Shown one piece after another: positions 18,315-26,644 of a DNA stretch of 64,000 nucleotides. Every line of letters starts with the position of its first letter. The first letter of the stretch is position 1. Location: positions 1,674,001 to 1,738,000 of the forward strand of contig NZ_CP072524.1 in assembly GCF_017753665.1 (NCBI RefSeq), written 5' to 3'. This DNA comes from Neisseria sicca (lineage in GTDB: Bacteria > Pseudomonadota > Gammaproteobacteria > Burkholderiales > Neisseriaceae). Position numbers and translations under genes: made by a program. The notes under the pieces were generated by a model that was not told the DNA's origin, did no database searches, and saw only the letters and a program-made list of their open reading frames with translations.

Positions 18315-19426
18315 ATATAAAGAGAGGTCGTCTGAAAACAAACCCTGCAGGTTTCATTCAAACTTCGCGACTACTCCCCAAAACCATATTCGCCGCAGCC
18401 TTATGTCTGATGTTTGCCCCTACCCAAACATGGGCGCACAACGGTGTAGTGGGCGACTATATGAAATGTACCGCGTCTGTCAGCAGCATCTCAGGCGCAG
18501 GTGGCAACGTCTTGTCCTTTGGTACGCCTACCCAAGGCATCAATCTGCTTGAAGGACAGATTCCTGAAGTACAAGCTACCATTACCTATGAATGCCTCAA
18601 CCTTAGACCCTATACTACCCACACACGCCTATGCTTCAACATCGACGGAGGCAATCATTCCCCATCTCAAAACAACCCTAGATTGCTTGCGCATCCGAAA
18701 CGTCCCACCAATACCTTACAATTCCAGCTCTACAAACCCGACGGCACCGTCTGGGGTAGTAACGCGCCCAACAGCAACGCCAAGCCCTATATGACCGAGA
18801 TGCTGGTAATCGGTCCCGACGGTACCAAATCAGGTCAAATTACCCTCACCGCCAAACTCCTCAACCATCAGGAAACCGCCGCACTTTACGCTGACGGAAG
18901 CCCGTATGAAGCTGTCTTCAATGGCATATCCGCCTCACTAAACTGGAATACGACTTATTGGGGACAACATCCTGCCAACTGCGGTGCATATTACTCATCC
19001 AGCGACAGTTTCCCCTTTACGGTACAGGCACATGCCAGCCCCGTCTGCGAATTCATCTCCGCCGACGACATCGACTTCGGCACACACACCGCGGGCAGTA
19101 CCAACCTGAAGCAGTCGGGCAACCTGACCGTCCGCTGCACCAACGGCACGCCCTACACCGTCGGTCTGATTCCTTCCAACGGTAATCAGGAAGGCAGGGG
19201 CGAGATGAAATCTACCAATCCCGCCAACACCGACAAAGTCCCCTACCGCCTCAAAAAAGGTAACAGTTCCGACCTCTGGGGCAACCAATCTTCGGGCACA
19301 GGCAGCGCGCAAAGATTTACCGGCGACAGCAGCAATCAGACGCACACGATCTCGGCAGAAGTCCAAAACACCGACTACACCCCGGGCGAATATAAAGACA
19401 AAGTAACCGTCGATATCCGATACTGA
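18305..19426 (+). CDS. Fimbrial tip subunit with two spore-coat-U domains (CsuE-like)
   Basis: A 373-residue secreted protein. After a long basic n-region and a hydrophobic signal segment (LPKTIFAAALCLMFAPTQTWA, about residues 25-45, processed after TWA) come two SCPU domains, about 50-240 and 245-373. The second has CEFISADDIDFGTHTAG and the closing YTPGEYKDKVTVDIRY. Two-domain subunits of this kind sit at the tip of archaic fimbriae and bind surfaces. The start overlaps the usher stop by 10 bp and has GGGAG at a good distance. A DUS near 18327 is translated as RGRLKT in the n-region. The frame is intact. Confidence 0.87.
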   Translation: MQINIKRGRLKTNPAGFIQTSRLLPKTIFAAALCLMFAPTQTWAHNGVVGDYMKCTASVSSISGAGGNVLSFGTPTQGINLLEGQIPEVQATITYECLNLRPYTTHTRLCFNIDGGNHSPSQNNPRLLAHPKRPTNTLQFQLYKPDGTVWGSNAPNSNAKPYMTEMLVIGPDGTKSGQITLTAKLLNHQETAALYADGSPYEAVFNGISASLNWNTTYWGQHPANCGAYYSSSDSFPFTVQAHASPVCEFISADDIDFGTHTAGSTNLKQSGNLTVRCTNGTPYTVGLIPSNGNQEGRGEMKSTNPANTDKVPYRLKKGNSSDLWGNQSSGTGSAQRFTGDSSNQTHTISAEVQNTDYTPGEYKDKVTVDIRY

Positions 19427-19431
19427 TCCGA

Positions 19432-19580
19432 TAGGTCGTCTGAAAAGAAAAAACAGCATAGTTATAGAAGACTCCAATCCGCCGCTATTCCTGTTTGCAA
19501 AGGAATAGCGGCGGATGTTCTCATTTGGACTCCGCCAAAAAGACCGTCTGTAAACCTTCAAAACTTTTCAGACGACCTTC
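19432..19580 (+). other. Spacer with two single DUS copies
   Basis: A forward DUS at 19433-19445 and an inverted one at about 19567-19579 lie far apart, with GAATAGCGGCGG/CCGCCGCTATTC forming a separate perfect hairpin at 19478-19515 between them. The hairpin could end the fimbrial transcript. Confidence 0.5.
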
Positions 19581-19624
19581 AAACCGATATGATGGCAAAT
19601 CAAACCAACAAAGGAGCAAACACC

Positions 19625-20503
19625 ATGTCAAACAATGAATACACTCAAATCGGCTGGATCGGCCTGGGGCAGATGGGCAATCCGATGGTAACACGCCTAC
19701 TCGATGCAGGCATCGAAGTCGGTGTTTACAACCGCTCACCCGATAAAACCACCGACTTGCAAACCAAAGGCGCGAAAGTTTACCCAAGCCGCGCCGAACT
19801 TATCCGCGCGTATCCCGTCATTTTCCTGATGGTTTCCGACTACGCCGCCATCCTCGATATCCTCGACGAAGATACCCGAAAAGAGCTTGACGGCAAAATC
19901 ATCGTCAACATGAGCACCATCGCCCCGTCCGAAAACCTCGCTATCAAAGACATCGTCGAAGCGGCGGGCGGACAGTTCGCCGAAGCCCCCGTCTCTGGCT
20001 CGGTTGTCCCCGCCACCAACGGCACATTGCTGATTCTCTTCGGCGGCGAAGAGAATATTTTAAATCCGCTGCAAAAAGTGTTCGGCATCCTCGGCAAAAA
20101 AACTTTCCACTTCGGTAACGTCGGCAAAGGCTCCGGCGCGAAACTCGTACTCAATTCGCTCTTGGGCATCTTCGGCGAGGCATACAGCGAAGCCATGCTG
20201 ATGGCGCGGCAATTCGGCATCGATACCGACACCATCATCGAAGCCGTCGGCGGTTCTGCCATGGATTCGCCCATGTTCCAAACCAAAAAATCCCTGTGGG
20301 CAAACCGTGAATTTCCGCCCGCCTTCGCCCTCAAACACGCCTCAAAAGACCTCAACCTCGCCGTCCACGAATTGAAACAGGCAGGCAATTCGCTGCCCGC
20401 CGTTGAAACCGTTGCCGAGAGCTACCGTCAAGCCGTCACAGCAGGTTACGGTGAACAAGACGTTGCCGGCGTTTACCTGAAACTGGCGGAACATCAGAAA
20501 TAG
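19625..20503 (+). CDS. NAD(P)-dependent oxidoreductase, 3-hydroxyisobutyrate dehydrogenase family
   Basis: A 292-residue beta-hydroxyacid dehydrogenase. The Rossmann motif is IGWIGLGQMGNPMVTRLL, the substrate-binding stretch is EAPVSGSVVPATNGTL, the catalytic lysine is in GKGSGAKLVLNSLLG, and the C-terminal helix carries KHASKDLNLA. Members reduce or oxidise small hydroxy acids such as glyoxylate/tartronate semialdehyde or succinic semialdehyde; the substrate here is unknown. The ATG at 19625 is preferred to the one 12 codons upstream because AAAGGAG precedes it. Confidence 0.88.
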   Translation: MSNNEYTQIGWIGLGQMGNPMVTRLLDAGIEVGVYNRSPDKTTDLQTKGAKVYPSRAELIRAYPVIFLMVSDYAAILDILDEDTRKELDGKIIVNMSTIAPSENLAIKDIVEAAGGQFAEAPVSGSVVPATNGTLLILFGGEENILNPLQKVFGILGKKTFHFGNVGKGSGAKLVLNSLLGIFGEAYSEAMLMARQFGIDTDTIIEAVGGSAMDSPMFQTKKSLWANREFPPAFALKHASKDLNLAVHELKQAGNSLPAVETVAESYRQAVTAGYGEQDVAGVYLKLAEHQK

Positions 20504-20522
20504 AGTGGTCGAATCCGGCAGT

Positions 20523-20561
20523 AAGGTCGTCTGAAACCCATATCCCTTTTCAGACGACCTT
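20523..20561 (+). terminator. Inverted DUS pair after the dehydrogenase gene
   Basis: A forward and an inverted DUS with a 12-base loop lie 20 bases after the stop. Confidence 0.7.
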
Positions 20562-20639
20562 GCTTGTTGGATTAGCGTATTGCGACCATTCAAATACATT
20601 GCACATCATCCCGTTGCCCCATCTTTCAGAGGAAATTTC

Positions 20640-21641
20640 ATGCGCTCATTCCTTTCCCTCCTTGCCGCAGGCTTTACTCTCCTTACCCTGACCGCCTGCC
20701 AACCCGAAGCAGAACATACTGCTTCCGATGAAAAAATCAAAACCGCCTCCGCTCCGTCTGTCGACTGGTCGGTACCGCAACTGTCCAGCAACGTTTGGAA
20801 AATCAGTAAAGCAGGTCAGCCCGACTCTTACCTTGTCGGCACCATCCACATCGGTAAAAAAGAAGCCGTCCTATCGAAAGAAGCCGAAAACCTGCTTGCC
20901 TCCGTCGAACAACTGACTACGGAAGTCGACTTATTGCCGGAAGAAAATCCGGAAACGCAACAACAATACCAACAGTTTTTCAACCAAGCCACCGACACCA
21001 AATCTCTGAAAGCCAAGCTCGGCGATAAAGTCTTCCAATCCCTGCAAGAGGCCTTCCGCATAAATCCCGAAACCGCCCCCTTGGCGGATGCTGTCGACGG
21101 CATGAAACCTTGGGCAGCATTCCTATTTGCCCAAAGCGTTTACCCCGCCGAATACAGCTCCACGACAGGCGTGGATATGTTGCTTTCCAAGTCAGCCCAA
21201 AAAACAGGCAAGCCGCGCCGCTTCCTCGAAACCATGCCTCAATTAGCGGAAAGTTTTTCCGCCTTTCCCGAAGAAACCATCATCCGTATTTTGAAAACAA
21301 CCACGGACGACAACAAAGACTTTCTCGAACAAACCCATGAAATGTACGGTCTTTACGAAAGCGGCAACTTTGACGGTTTCGCCGATACCCATAAAAAATA
21401 CGAACAGCAATCCCTGAAAAAATACCCCGAAATTGCCCCTTTGATGCTGAACTGGTTTCAAAACGACTTATTAGTCGGCCGCAATTTGAAATGGCTGCCT
21501 GAAATCAAAGCCCAATCTGCTGAAAAAAGTACGCTGTTCGCCGTCGGCATCATGCACCTGATGTCCGAACAAGGGTTGATCGAATTACTGCGCAAAGACG
21601 GTTACGAAGTAACGCCCATGCCCAAAATATTGATGTGGTAA
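20640..21641 (+). CDS. TraB/GumN family lipoprotein
   Basis: A 333-residue protein with a lipoprotein signal (MRSFLSLLAAGFTLLTLTACQPE, lipidated Cys21) and a TraB/GumN domain. The family signature DSYLVGTIHIGKKEA is at about residues 62-76, and the C-terminal GIMHLMSEQGLIELLRKDGYEV is the second conserved block with histidine. Related proteins are metalloprotease-like (TIKI/PrgY group), but activity in bacteria is mostly unproven. The start at 20640 is supported by AGAGGAAA and by the signal peptide; the frame is open upstream. Confidence 0.87.
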   Translation: MRSFLSLLAAGFTLLTLTACQPEAEHTASDEKIKTASAPSVDWSVPQLSSNVWKISKAGQPDSYLVGTIHIGKKEAVLSKEAENLLASVEQLTTEVDLLPEENPETQQQYQQFFNQATDTKSLKAKLGDKVFQSLQEAFRINPETAPLADAVDGMKPWAAFLFAQSVYPAEYSSTTGVDMLLSKSAQKTGKPRRFLETMPQLAESFSAFPEETIIRILKTTTDDNKDFLEQTHEMYGLYESGNFDGFADTHKKYEQQSLKKYPEIAPLMLNWFQNDLLVGRNLKWLPEIKAQSAEKSTLFAVGIMHLMSEQGLIELLRKDGYEVTPMPKILMW

Positions 21642-21652
21642 CACAAACACAA

Positions 21653-21699
21653 CAAGAGGTCATCTGAAACCCGAATCCCCAGTTTTCAGACGACCTCTT
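21653..21699 (+). terminator. Inverted DUS pair after the TraB gene
   Basis: The forward copy has one change (AGGTCATCTGAAA) and the inverted copy is perfect. Both are extended by AAGAGG/CCTCTT. Confidence 0.7.
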
Positions 21700-21751
21700 G
21701 CAGGCAATACATATTCCCATACCCAAACACCACTATCCAAGGAAATCTCCC

Positions 21752-22390
21752 ATGCAAAAACCCGACATCATCCAAATCGCAGGCCCCGCAGGGCTGCTCG
21801 AAACCATCTACCTTCCAGCCGCGCAAACTCCTGCACGCGGCGTGGCAGTCATCAACCATCCCAATCCGTTGCAAGGCGGCACGAACACCAACAAAGTCAT
21901 TCAAACCGCCGCCAAAGCCTTATCTCAGCTCGGTTTTCACTGTTACCTGCCCAACCTGCGCGGCGTGGGCAACAGCGAAGGTGTTCACGACTACGGACGC
22001 GGCGAAACGCAAGATTGCATCGCCGTCATCGACCACGCACGCGCGCAACATCCCGAAGCCGAACAGTTCGCATTGGCGGGCTTCTCCTTCGGCGGCTATG
22101 TCGCCACCTTCGCCGCCCAAGAGCGCGAGCCGGATTTACTGCTGCTCATCGGCGCGGCAGTACACCACTACACCGACCGCCCCGAGCCTGCCTCCGTCCC
22201 CGATGTATCGAAAACCCTGATGATTCATGGCGCGGAGGACGAAGTCGTTGAAATCAGCAAAGCTTGGACATGGGCGGAACCGCAAGGTTTGCCTATCATC
22301 ACCATCGCCGGCTCATCCCACTTCTTCCACGGCAAACTCATCGTCCTGCGCGATACCATCACCCGCTTTGTCCCATCGGTTTTGGGTTAA
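21752..22390 (+). CDS. Alpha/beta hydrolase
   Basis: A 212-residue alpha/beta hydrolase of the COG2945 type. It has the oxyanion-hole stretch INHPNPLQGGT, the nucleophile elbow GFSFGGY (Ser about 113), the acid in IHGAEDEVV (Asp about 163) and the histidine in GSSHFFHG (about 190). The substrate is not known. The ATG at 21752 is chosen because CCAAGGAAATCTCCC precedes it; the open frame extends 18 codons further upstream across the DUS terminator. Confidence 0.86.
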   Translation: MQKPDIIQIAGPAGLLETIYLPAAQTPARGVAVINHPNPLQGGTNTNKVIQTAAKALSQLGFHCYLPNLRGVGNSEGVHDYGRGETQDCIAVIDHARAQHPEAEQFALAGFSFGGYVATFAAQEREPDLLLLIGAAVHHYTDRPEPASVPDVSKTLMIHGAEDEVVEISKAWTWAEPQGLPIITIAGSSHFFHGKLIVLRDTITRFVPSVLG

Positions 22391-22406
22391 GCAGATTCCC
22401 ATATAA

Positions 22407-22438
22407 AAACGTCGTCTGAACATTTTCAGACGACGTTT
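22407..22438 (+). terminator. Inverted pair of variant DUS after the hydrolase
   Basis: Both arms carry the same change (ACGTCGTCTGAA instead of AGGTCGTCTGAA), so the stem stays fully paired although the uptake word is altered. Confidence 0.75.
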
Positions 22439-22498
22439 CCAGTATACAACCCGCCACTCGGGGTATCGTTTTTCAGGGTTTGATGCCTTTCCTCCATT

Positions 22499-22654
22499 TA
22501 TAGTGGATTAACAAAAATCAGGACAAGGCGACGAAGCCGCAGACAGTACAGATAGTACGGAACCGATTCACTTGGTGCTTCAGCACCTTAGAGAATCGTT
22601 CTCTTTGAGCCAAGGCGAGGCAACGCCGTACTGGTTTAAATTTAATCCACTATA
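22499..22654. repeat. Correia element (CREE), 156 bp
   Basis: The element begins TATAGTGGATTAA and ends with the complement TTAATCCACTATA. The core holds GGACAAGGCGACGAAGCCGC and the internal segment with GAATCGTTCTC. The length equals the classic long Correia class. It lies between the hydrolase and the parE terminator. Confidence 0.95.
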
Positions 22655-22737
22655 CTTGAACCCTGCCTGCTGCCGCACAAATATAGGTCTCCTGCAAGCA
22701 GTCGTTCTTTCCATCAAACAATCTAAAGATATTTGAG

Positions 22738-22780
22738 AAAAGGTCGTCTGAAAACCTAAATCTGTTTTCAGACGACCTTT
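22738..22780 (-). terminator. Inverted DUS pair after parE
   Basis: A perfect inverted DUS pair with A and T runs on each side lies 21 bases beyond the parE stop on the minus strand. Confidence 0.82.
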
Positions 22781-22800
22781 CGCTTTTCAAACGAATAGCA

Positions 22801-24786
22801 TCAAATATCCAATTCCGCCGTATCGCCTTCGCGCTCCATCCATGCGCGGCGGGCGGCGGCTTCGCCTTTTCCCATCAGTTTGACGAAGATGTTGCGTGTT
22901 TCGTCATCCGCGCCTTCGGGGATTTGTACCTGCAACAGGCGGCGGGTGTCGGGGTGCATGGTGGTGTCTTTGAGCTGGTCGGGGTTCATCTCGCCCAAGC
23001 CTTTGAAGCGGCTGATGGAATAGGCGGTTTCTTTGACGCCTTCTTTTTGCAGCCGCTCCAAAATGCTGTCGAGTTCGTTTTGGTCGAGGGCGTAGAATTT
23101 GCGGGCGGGTTTGCTTTTGCCTTGTGCGTTGACGTCGACGCGGAACAGCGGCGGCTGGGCGACGTAGATGTGTCCGTCGGCGACCAGTTTCGGGAAGTGG
23201 CGGTAGAACAGGGTCAGCAGCAAAACTTGAATATGCGAGCCGTCCACGTCGGCATCGGATAGGATGGCGATTTTGCCGTAGCGTAGGCCGCTTAAATCGG
23301 GATTGTCGTTGATGCCGTGCGGATCGACGCCGATGGCGACGGAAATGTCGTGGATTTCGGCGTTGCCGAAGAGTTGGTCGGGGTGGACTTCGAAGCTGTT
23401 GAGCACTTTGCCGCGCAGGGGCAGGATGGCTTGGGTGGCTTTATCGCGGGCGAGTTTGGCGGAGCCGCCGGCGGAATCGCCTTCGACGAGGAAGAGTTCG
23501 TTTTCGCGGATGTCTTCGCTTTCGCAGTCGGTCAGTTTGCCGGGCAGGACGGCGACGCCGCTGCCTTTTTTCTTTTCGATTTTTTTAACCGAACGCATCC
23601 GCGCCTGTGCCTGACGGATGGCGAGTTCGGCGATTTTTTTGCCGAAGTCCACGTTTTGGTTCAGCCACAATTCCAAAGGGTCGCCCGATACGGCGGCAAC
23701 GAGTTTCAACGCGTCGCGGTTGGTCAGTTTGTCTTTGGTCTGACCTTGGAACTGCGGGTCGAGGATGCGGGCGGAGAGGACGAAGGCGGTTTTGCTGAAC
23801 ACGTCGTCGCTTTGTACTTTCACGCCGCGCGGTAGGAGGTTGTGCAGATTGATGAAGTTGTTGACGGCGTTGAACACGGCTTGTTTCAAGCCTGCTTCGT
23901 GCGTGCCGCCCAGCGGGGTGGGGATGAGGTTGACGTAGCTTTCGTTGGCGCACGAGCCTTCTTCCAGCCAGGTCAGGGCAAACGCGGCACCTTCGCCGAT
24001 GCTGAAATCGTCGTTGTGGTCGTCTGAAATGTAGTTTTCGCAGGAGAACAGCGGCACGGCTTCCTGCGCGTCGGCAATCAGGTCGGTCAGATAGCTTTTC
24101 AGACCGTCGGGGTAGTGCCAGGTTTGGGTGTGCGCTTCGTCTTCGCCTTTGACCGGGCGGGTCAGGGAAACGCGCACGCCCGGCAGCAGCACGGCTTTGG
24201 CGCGCAGCAGACGTTCGAGTTCGGGAATGCTGTAATTCGGGCTTTCAAAATATTTGCTGTCCGGCCAGACGCGCACTTCGGTGCCGCTGTCTTTGACGGC
24301 GCATTTGCCCACTTCCGCCAACGGTTCGACCACGTCGCCGCCGGCAAACACGATGCGGTGGATTTTGCCTTCGCGTTTGACGGTTACCTCAAGACGGGTG
24401 GAGAGGGCGTTGGTCACGGACACGCCCACGCCGTGCAGACCGCCTGAAAAGGCATACGCGCTGCCGCCGTCTTTTTTGTTGAACTTGCCGCCCGCATGCA
24501 GACGGGTAAACACGAGTTCGACCACGGGTACGCCTTCGACAGGGTGCAGCCCGACGGGAATGCCGCGCCCGTTGTCGTGTACGGAAAGCGAACCGTCGTC
24601 GTGGATGCGCACGTCGATTTCAGTGGCGAAACCGCCCAACGCCTCGTCCGCCGCGTTGTCGATGACTTCTTGGCAGATGTGGGTCGGGCTGTCGGTGCGG
24701 GTGTACATGCCGGGACGTTCTTTGACCGGCTCCAAGCCTTTGAGGACGGTGATGCTGGATTCGCTGTATTGGTTGTTTTTAGTCAT
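22801..24786 (-). CDS. parE: DNA topoisomerase IV subunit B
   Basis: A 661-residue type II topoisomerase ATPase subunit that works with ParC to unlink daughter chromosomes. It has the GHKL ATPase domain (EVIDNAADEALGG, DNGRGIPVG, GGLHGVGVSVTNALS), the transducer with QTKDKLTNRDA, and the TOPRIM domain (LVEGDSAGGSAK, ILSDADVDGSHIQVL). Length and the C-terminal GEMNPDQLKDTTM with MKGKGEAAARR-like tail fit ParE rather than GyrB, which is longer in this group. One DUS inside (about 24018) is translated. The gene is monocistronic, followed downstream by a DUS terminator. Confidence 0.94.
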   Translation of the reverse strand: MTKNNQYSESSITVLKGLEPVKERPGMYTRTDSPTHICQEVIDNAADEALGGFATEIDVRIHDDGSLSVHDNGRGIPVGLHPVEGVPVVELVFTRLHAGGKFNKKDGGSAYAFSGGLHGVGVSVTNALSTRLEVTVKREGKIHRIVFAGGDVVEPLAEVGKCAVKDSGTEVRVWPDSKYFESPNYSIPELERLLRAKAVLLPGVRVSLTRPVKGEDEAHTQTWHYPDGLKSYLTDLIADAQEAVPLFSCENYISDDHNDDFSIGEGAAFALTWLEEGSCANESYVNLIPTPLGGTHEAGLKQAVFNAVNNFINLHNLLPRGVKVQSDDVFSKTAFVLSARILDPQFQGQTKDKLTNRDALKLVAAVSGDPLELWLNQNVDFGKKIAELAIRQAQARMRSVKKIEKKKGSGVAVLPGKLTDCESEDIRENELFLVEGDSAGGSAKLARDKATQAILPLRGKVLNSFEVHPDQLFGNAEIHDISVAIGVDPHGINDNPDLSGLRYGKIAILSDADVDGSHIQVLLLTLFYRHFPKLVADGHIYVAQPPLFRVDVNAQGKSKPARKFYALDQNELDSILERLQKEGVKETAYSISRFKGLGEMNPDQLKDTTMHPDTRRLLQVQIPEGADDETRNIFVKLMGKGEAAARRAWMEREGDTAELDI

Positions 24787-24793
24787 AGGGAAA

Positions 24794-24832
24794 GAGGTCG
24801 TCTGAAAGGAAGAACAACGCTTTCAGACGACC
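24794..24832 (-). terminator. Inverted DUS pair between rppH and parE
   Basis: A perfect inverted DUS pair with an A/C-rich loop lies just beyond the rppH stop and directly upstream of parE. Confidence 0.75.
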
Positions 24833-24855
24833 TGAAAGCGTTGCGTTTCGTTGTT

Positions 24856-25380
24856 TTATCGGTTGTCAAAAGGCAGGCGCGCGGTAAAGTCTTCGTAGCT
24901 TTCCATGCCGCGCAGGAAGCGGGAGGAGAGTTCTTTTAATGCCCCCAAGTAAACGTCGCGTTTAAAATCAATCACTTCGTCAACGGGAGCCCAATATTGG
25001 TGCCAACGCCAGCCGTCAAATTCGGGATGGTGGCAGGCGCGCAGATTGATGTCGCTGTCGCGCCCGACCAGCCGCAAAAGATACCAAATCTGCTTCTGCC
25101 CGCGATACGAACCGCGCCATTCGCGGCGTACCCAGTGGCTCGGCACGTCGTAACGCAGCCAGTCGCGCGTGCGGCCGACGATTTTGATGTGTTGCGGCAG
25201 CAGTCCGACTTCTTCGTACAGCTCGCGGTACATGGCGGTTTCGGGACTTTCGCCCGGCTTGATGCCGCCTTGCGGGAACTGCCACGAATGTTCGCGCACA
25301 CGCTTGCCCCAAAAGACTTCGTTGCGGTTGTTGATTAAGATGATACCGACATTGGGGCGATAGCCTTCTCTATCTAACAC
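24856..25380 (-). CDS. rppH: RNA pyrophosphohydrolase
   Basis: A 174-residue Nudix enzyme that removes pyrophosphate from mRNA 5' ends and starts RNA decay. The Nudix box is GGIKPGESPETAMYRELYEEVGL at about residues 38-60, and the N-terminal DREGYRPNVGIILINN and later WRGSYRGQKQIWYLL match RppH. The start is a GTG at 25380 with AAGGGCG before it; this gives the family N-terminus. Confidence 0.94.
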   Translation of the reverse strand: MLDREGYRPNVGIILINNRNEVFWGKRVREHSWQFPQGGIKPGESPETAMYRELYEEVGLLPQHIKIVGRTRDWLRYDVPSHWVRREWRGSYRGQKQIWYLLRLVGRDSDINLRACHHPEFDGWRWHQYWAPVDEVIDFKRDVYLGALKELSSRFLRGMESYEDFTARLPFDNR

Positions 25381-25726
25381 GGTGTCGCCCTTCGTTAAAT
25401 TAAAATTAAATCATGCGATTTTCCCATAAATCGGGCGGGTTTGACAAATCGGGAGACCGTATCGGCGGGCATTTGAAACCAGATACGGCAGGTTCCTTCA
25501 AACGCATCTGAAACATATATACTTCCTGCCTTATCTCAATTACCCCTCATGTAATAATCTTTCTTTTGAGCCAAAGCAAGGCGGCGCGTCCGCATTTTAG
25601 GTTTAATACACTATTATTTTTTATCCGATAAGACCGTACACCGGCATCCCCCGACACTGCCCTACCGCGACAGTTTTGCCGTCTTAAGAAACGGCGTTCC
25701 CACCTCAATCCACTTTAAGGAAAATC
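25381..25726. other. Intergenic stretch with a decayed Correia remnant
   Basis: This stretch separates the divergent rppH and formate/nitrite channel genes. At about 25564-25615 the text GAGCCAAAGCAAGGCGGCG followed by GGTTTAATACACTATTA resembles the right half of a Correia element with several changes. I see no gene. Confidence 0.45.
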
Positions 25727-26521
25727 ATGGCTTCGCGCGATTTATACCCACAGGAAATTTTACAGGTCGTCCTCGATAAAAGCTGTGCCAAGGCACAATC
25801 CAGCGTTTCCACGCTGGCAGTTTTGAGCGTTTTGGCGGGCGGATACATCGGCTTCGGTTATCTTGCCTATTTGAAAGTGGTCAGCGGCATTCCGCACGAA
25901 TGGGGCGGCTTGGCGACTTTGCTCGGCGCATCGATGTTCCCCATCGCCTTGATCTGCATCCTGCTCGGCGGCGGCGAGCTGGTAACGAGCAATATGATGA
26001 TTATGTCTTTGGGACGTTTGGCAGGGCGGATTTCCACAAAAATGCTGCTGCGCAACTGGGTCGTCGTGTGTCTGAGCAATTTAGTAGGAACGCTGGCGAT
26101 GGCTTTTTTCCTCGGACACTATGTCGGCATGACCGAAGGCAGCGTGGCGGAAAAAACGATTGCGGTGGCGGAAGCCAAAGTCCATATGGATTTCGGCAGG
26201 GCTTTCGTCTCGGCGGTCGCGTGTAACTGGATGGTGTGTATGGGCGCTTGGCTGCACTTTGCCGCCAAGCATACGGCAGGGCGGATGTTGGCGATTTGGT
26301 TTCCCGTGATGATTTTCGTATTAAACGGTTTCCAACACCTTGTCGCCAATATGTTCGTCATCCCCGCCGGTATTTTGGCGGGCGCAGATATTACATGGGG
26401 GCAGTTTTTCTTCAACATGATTCCCGTATTTTTAGGAAATACCTTTGGCGGGGCATCATTTGTCGGCGCGTCGTACCTTTATACTTATAAAGATACGCTG
26501 AAAGATTGTGCCGAGTCTTGA
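25727..26521 (+). CDS. Formate/nitrite transporter family channel
   Basis: A 264-residue inner-membrane protein of the FNT family, with about six membrane segments and the family signatures GGYIGFGYLA (near residue 38), LGGGELVTSNMM (about 84-95), RNWVVVCLSNLVGT and VANMFVIPAGILAGADITWGQ. FNT proteins form pentamers that pass formate, nitrite or related small anions. It is closer in length to NirC/FocA than to the fused forms; the substrate cannot be told from sequence. The start has AAGGAAAATC before it. Confidence 0.9.
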   Translation: MASRDLYPQEILQVVLDKSCAKAQSSVSTLAVLSVLAGGYIGFGYLAYLKVVSGIPHEWGGLATLLGASMFPIALICILLGGGELVTSNMMIMSLGRLAGRISTKMLLRNWVVVCLSNLVGTLAMAFFLGHYVGMTEGSVAEKTIAVAEAKVHMDFGRAFVSAVACNWMVCMGAWLHFAAKHTAGRMLAIWFPVMIFVLNGFQHLVANMFVIPAGILAGADITWGQFFFNMIPVFLGNTFGGASFVGASYLYTYKDTLKDCAES

Positions 26522-26551
26522 ATAGATTGGTATTGAAAAGACTTAGAAATG

Positions 26552-26597
26552 CAAAGGTCGTCTGAAAACAGGATAAAACGTTTTCAGACGACCTTTG
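26552..26597 (+). terminator. Inverted DUS pair after the FNT gene
   Basis: Two DUS copies in opposite orientation, with a 16-base loop, lie 31 bases after the stop. Confidence 0.75.
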
Positions 26598-26644
26598 TCT
26601 TAGGTTATTATCCCACTCCACCCTTTCAGATCAGAAAGTACATC

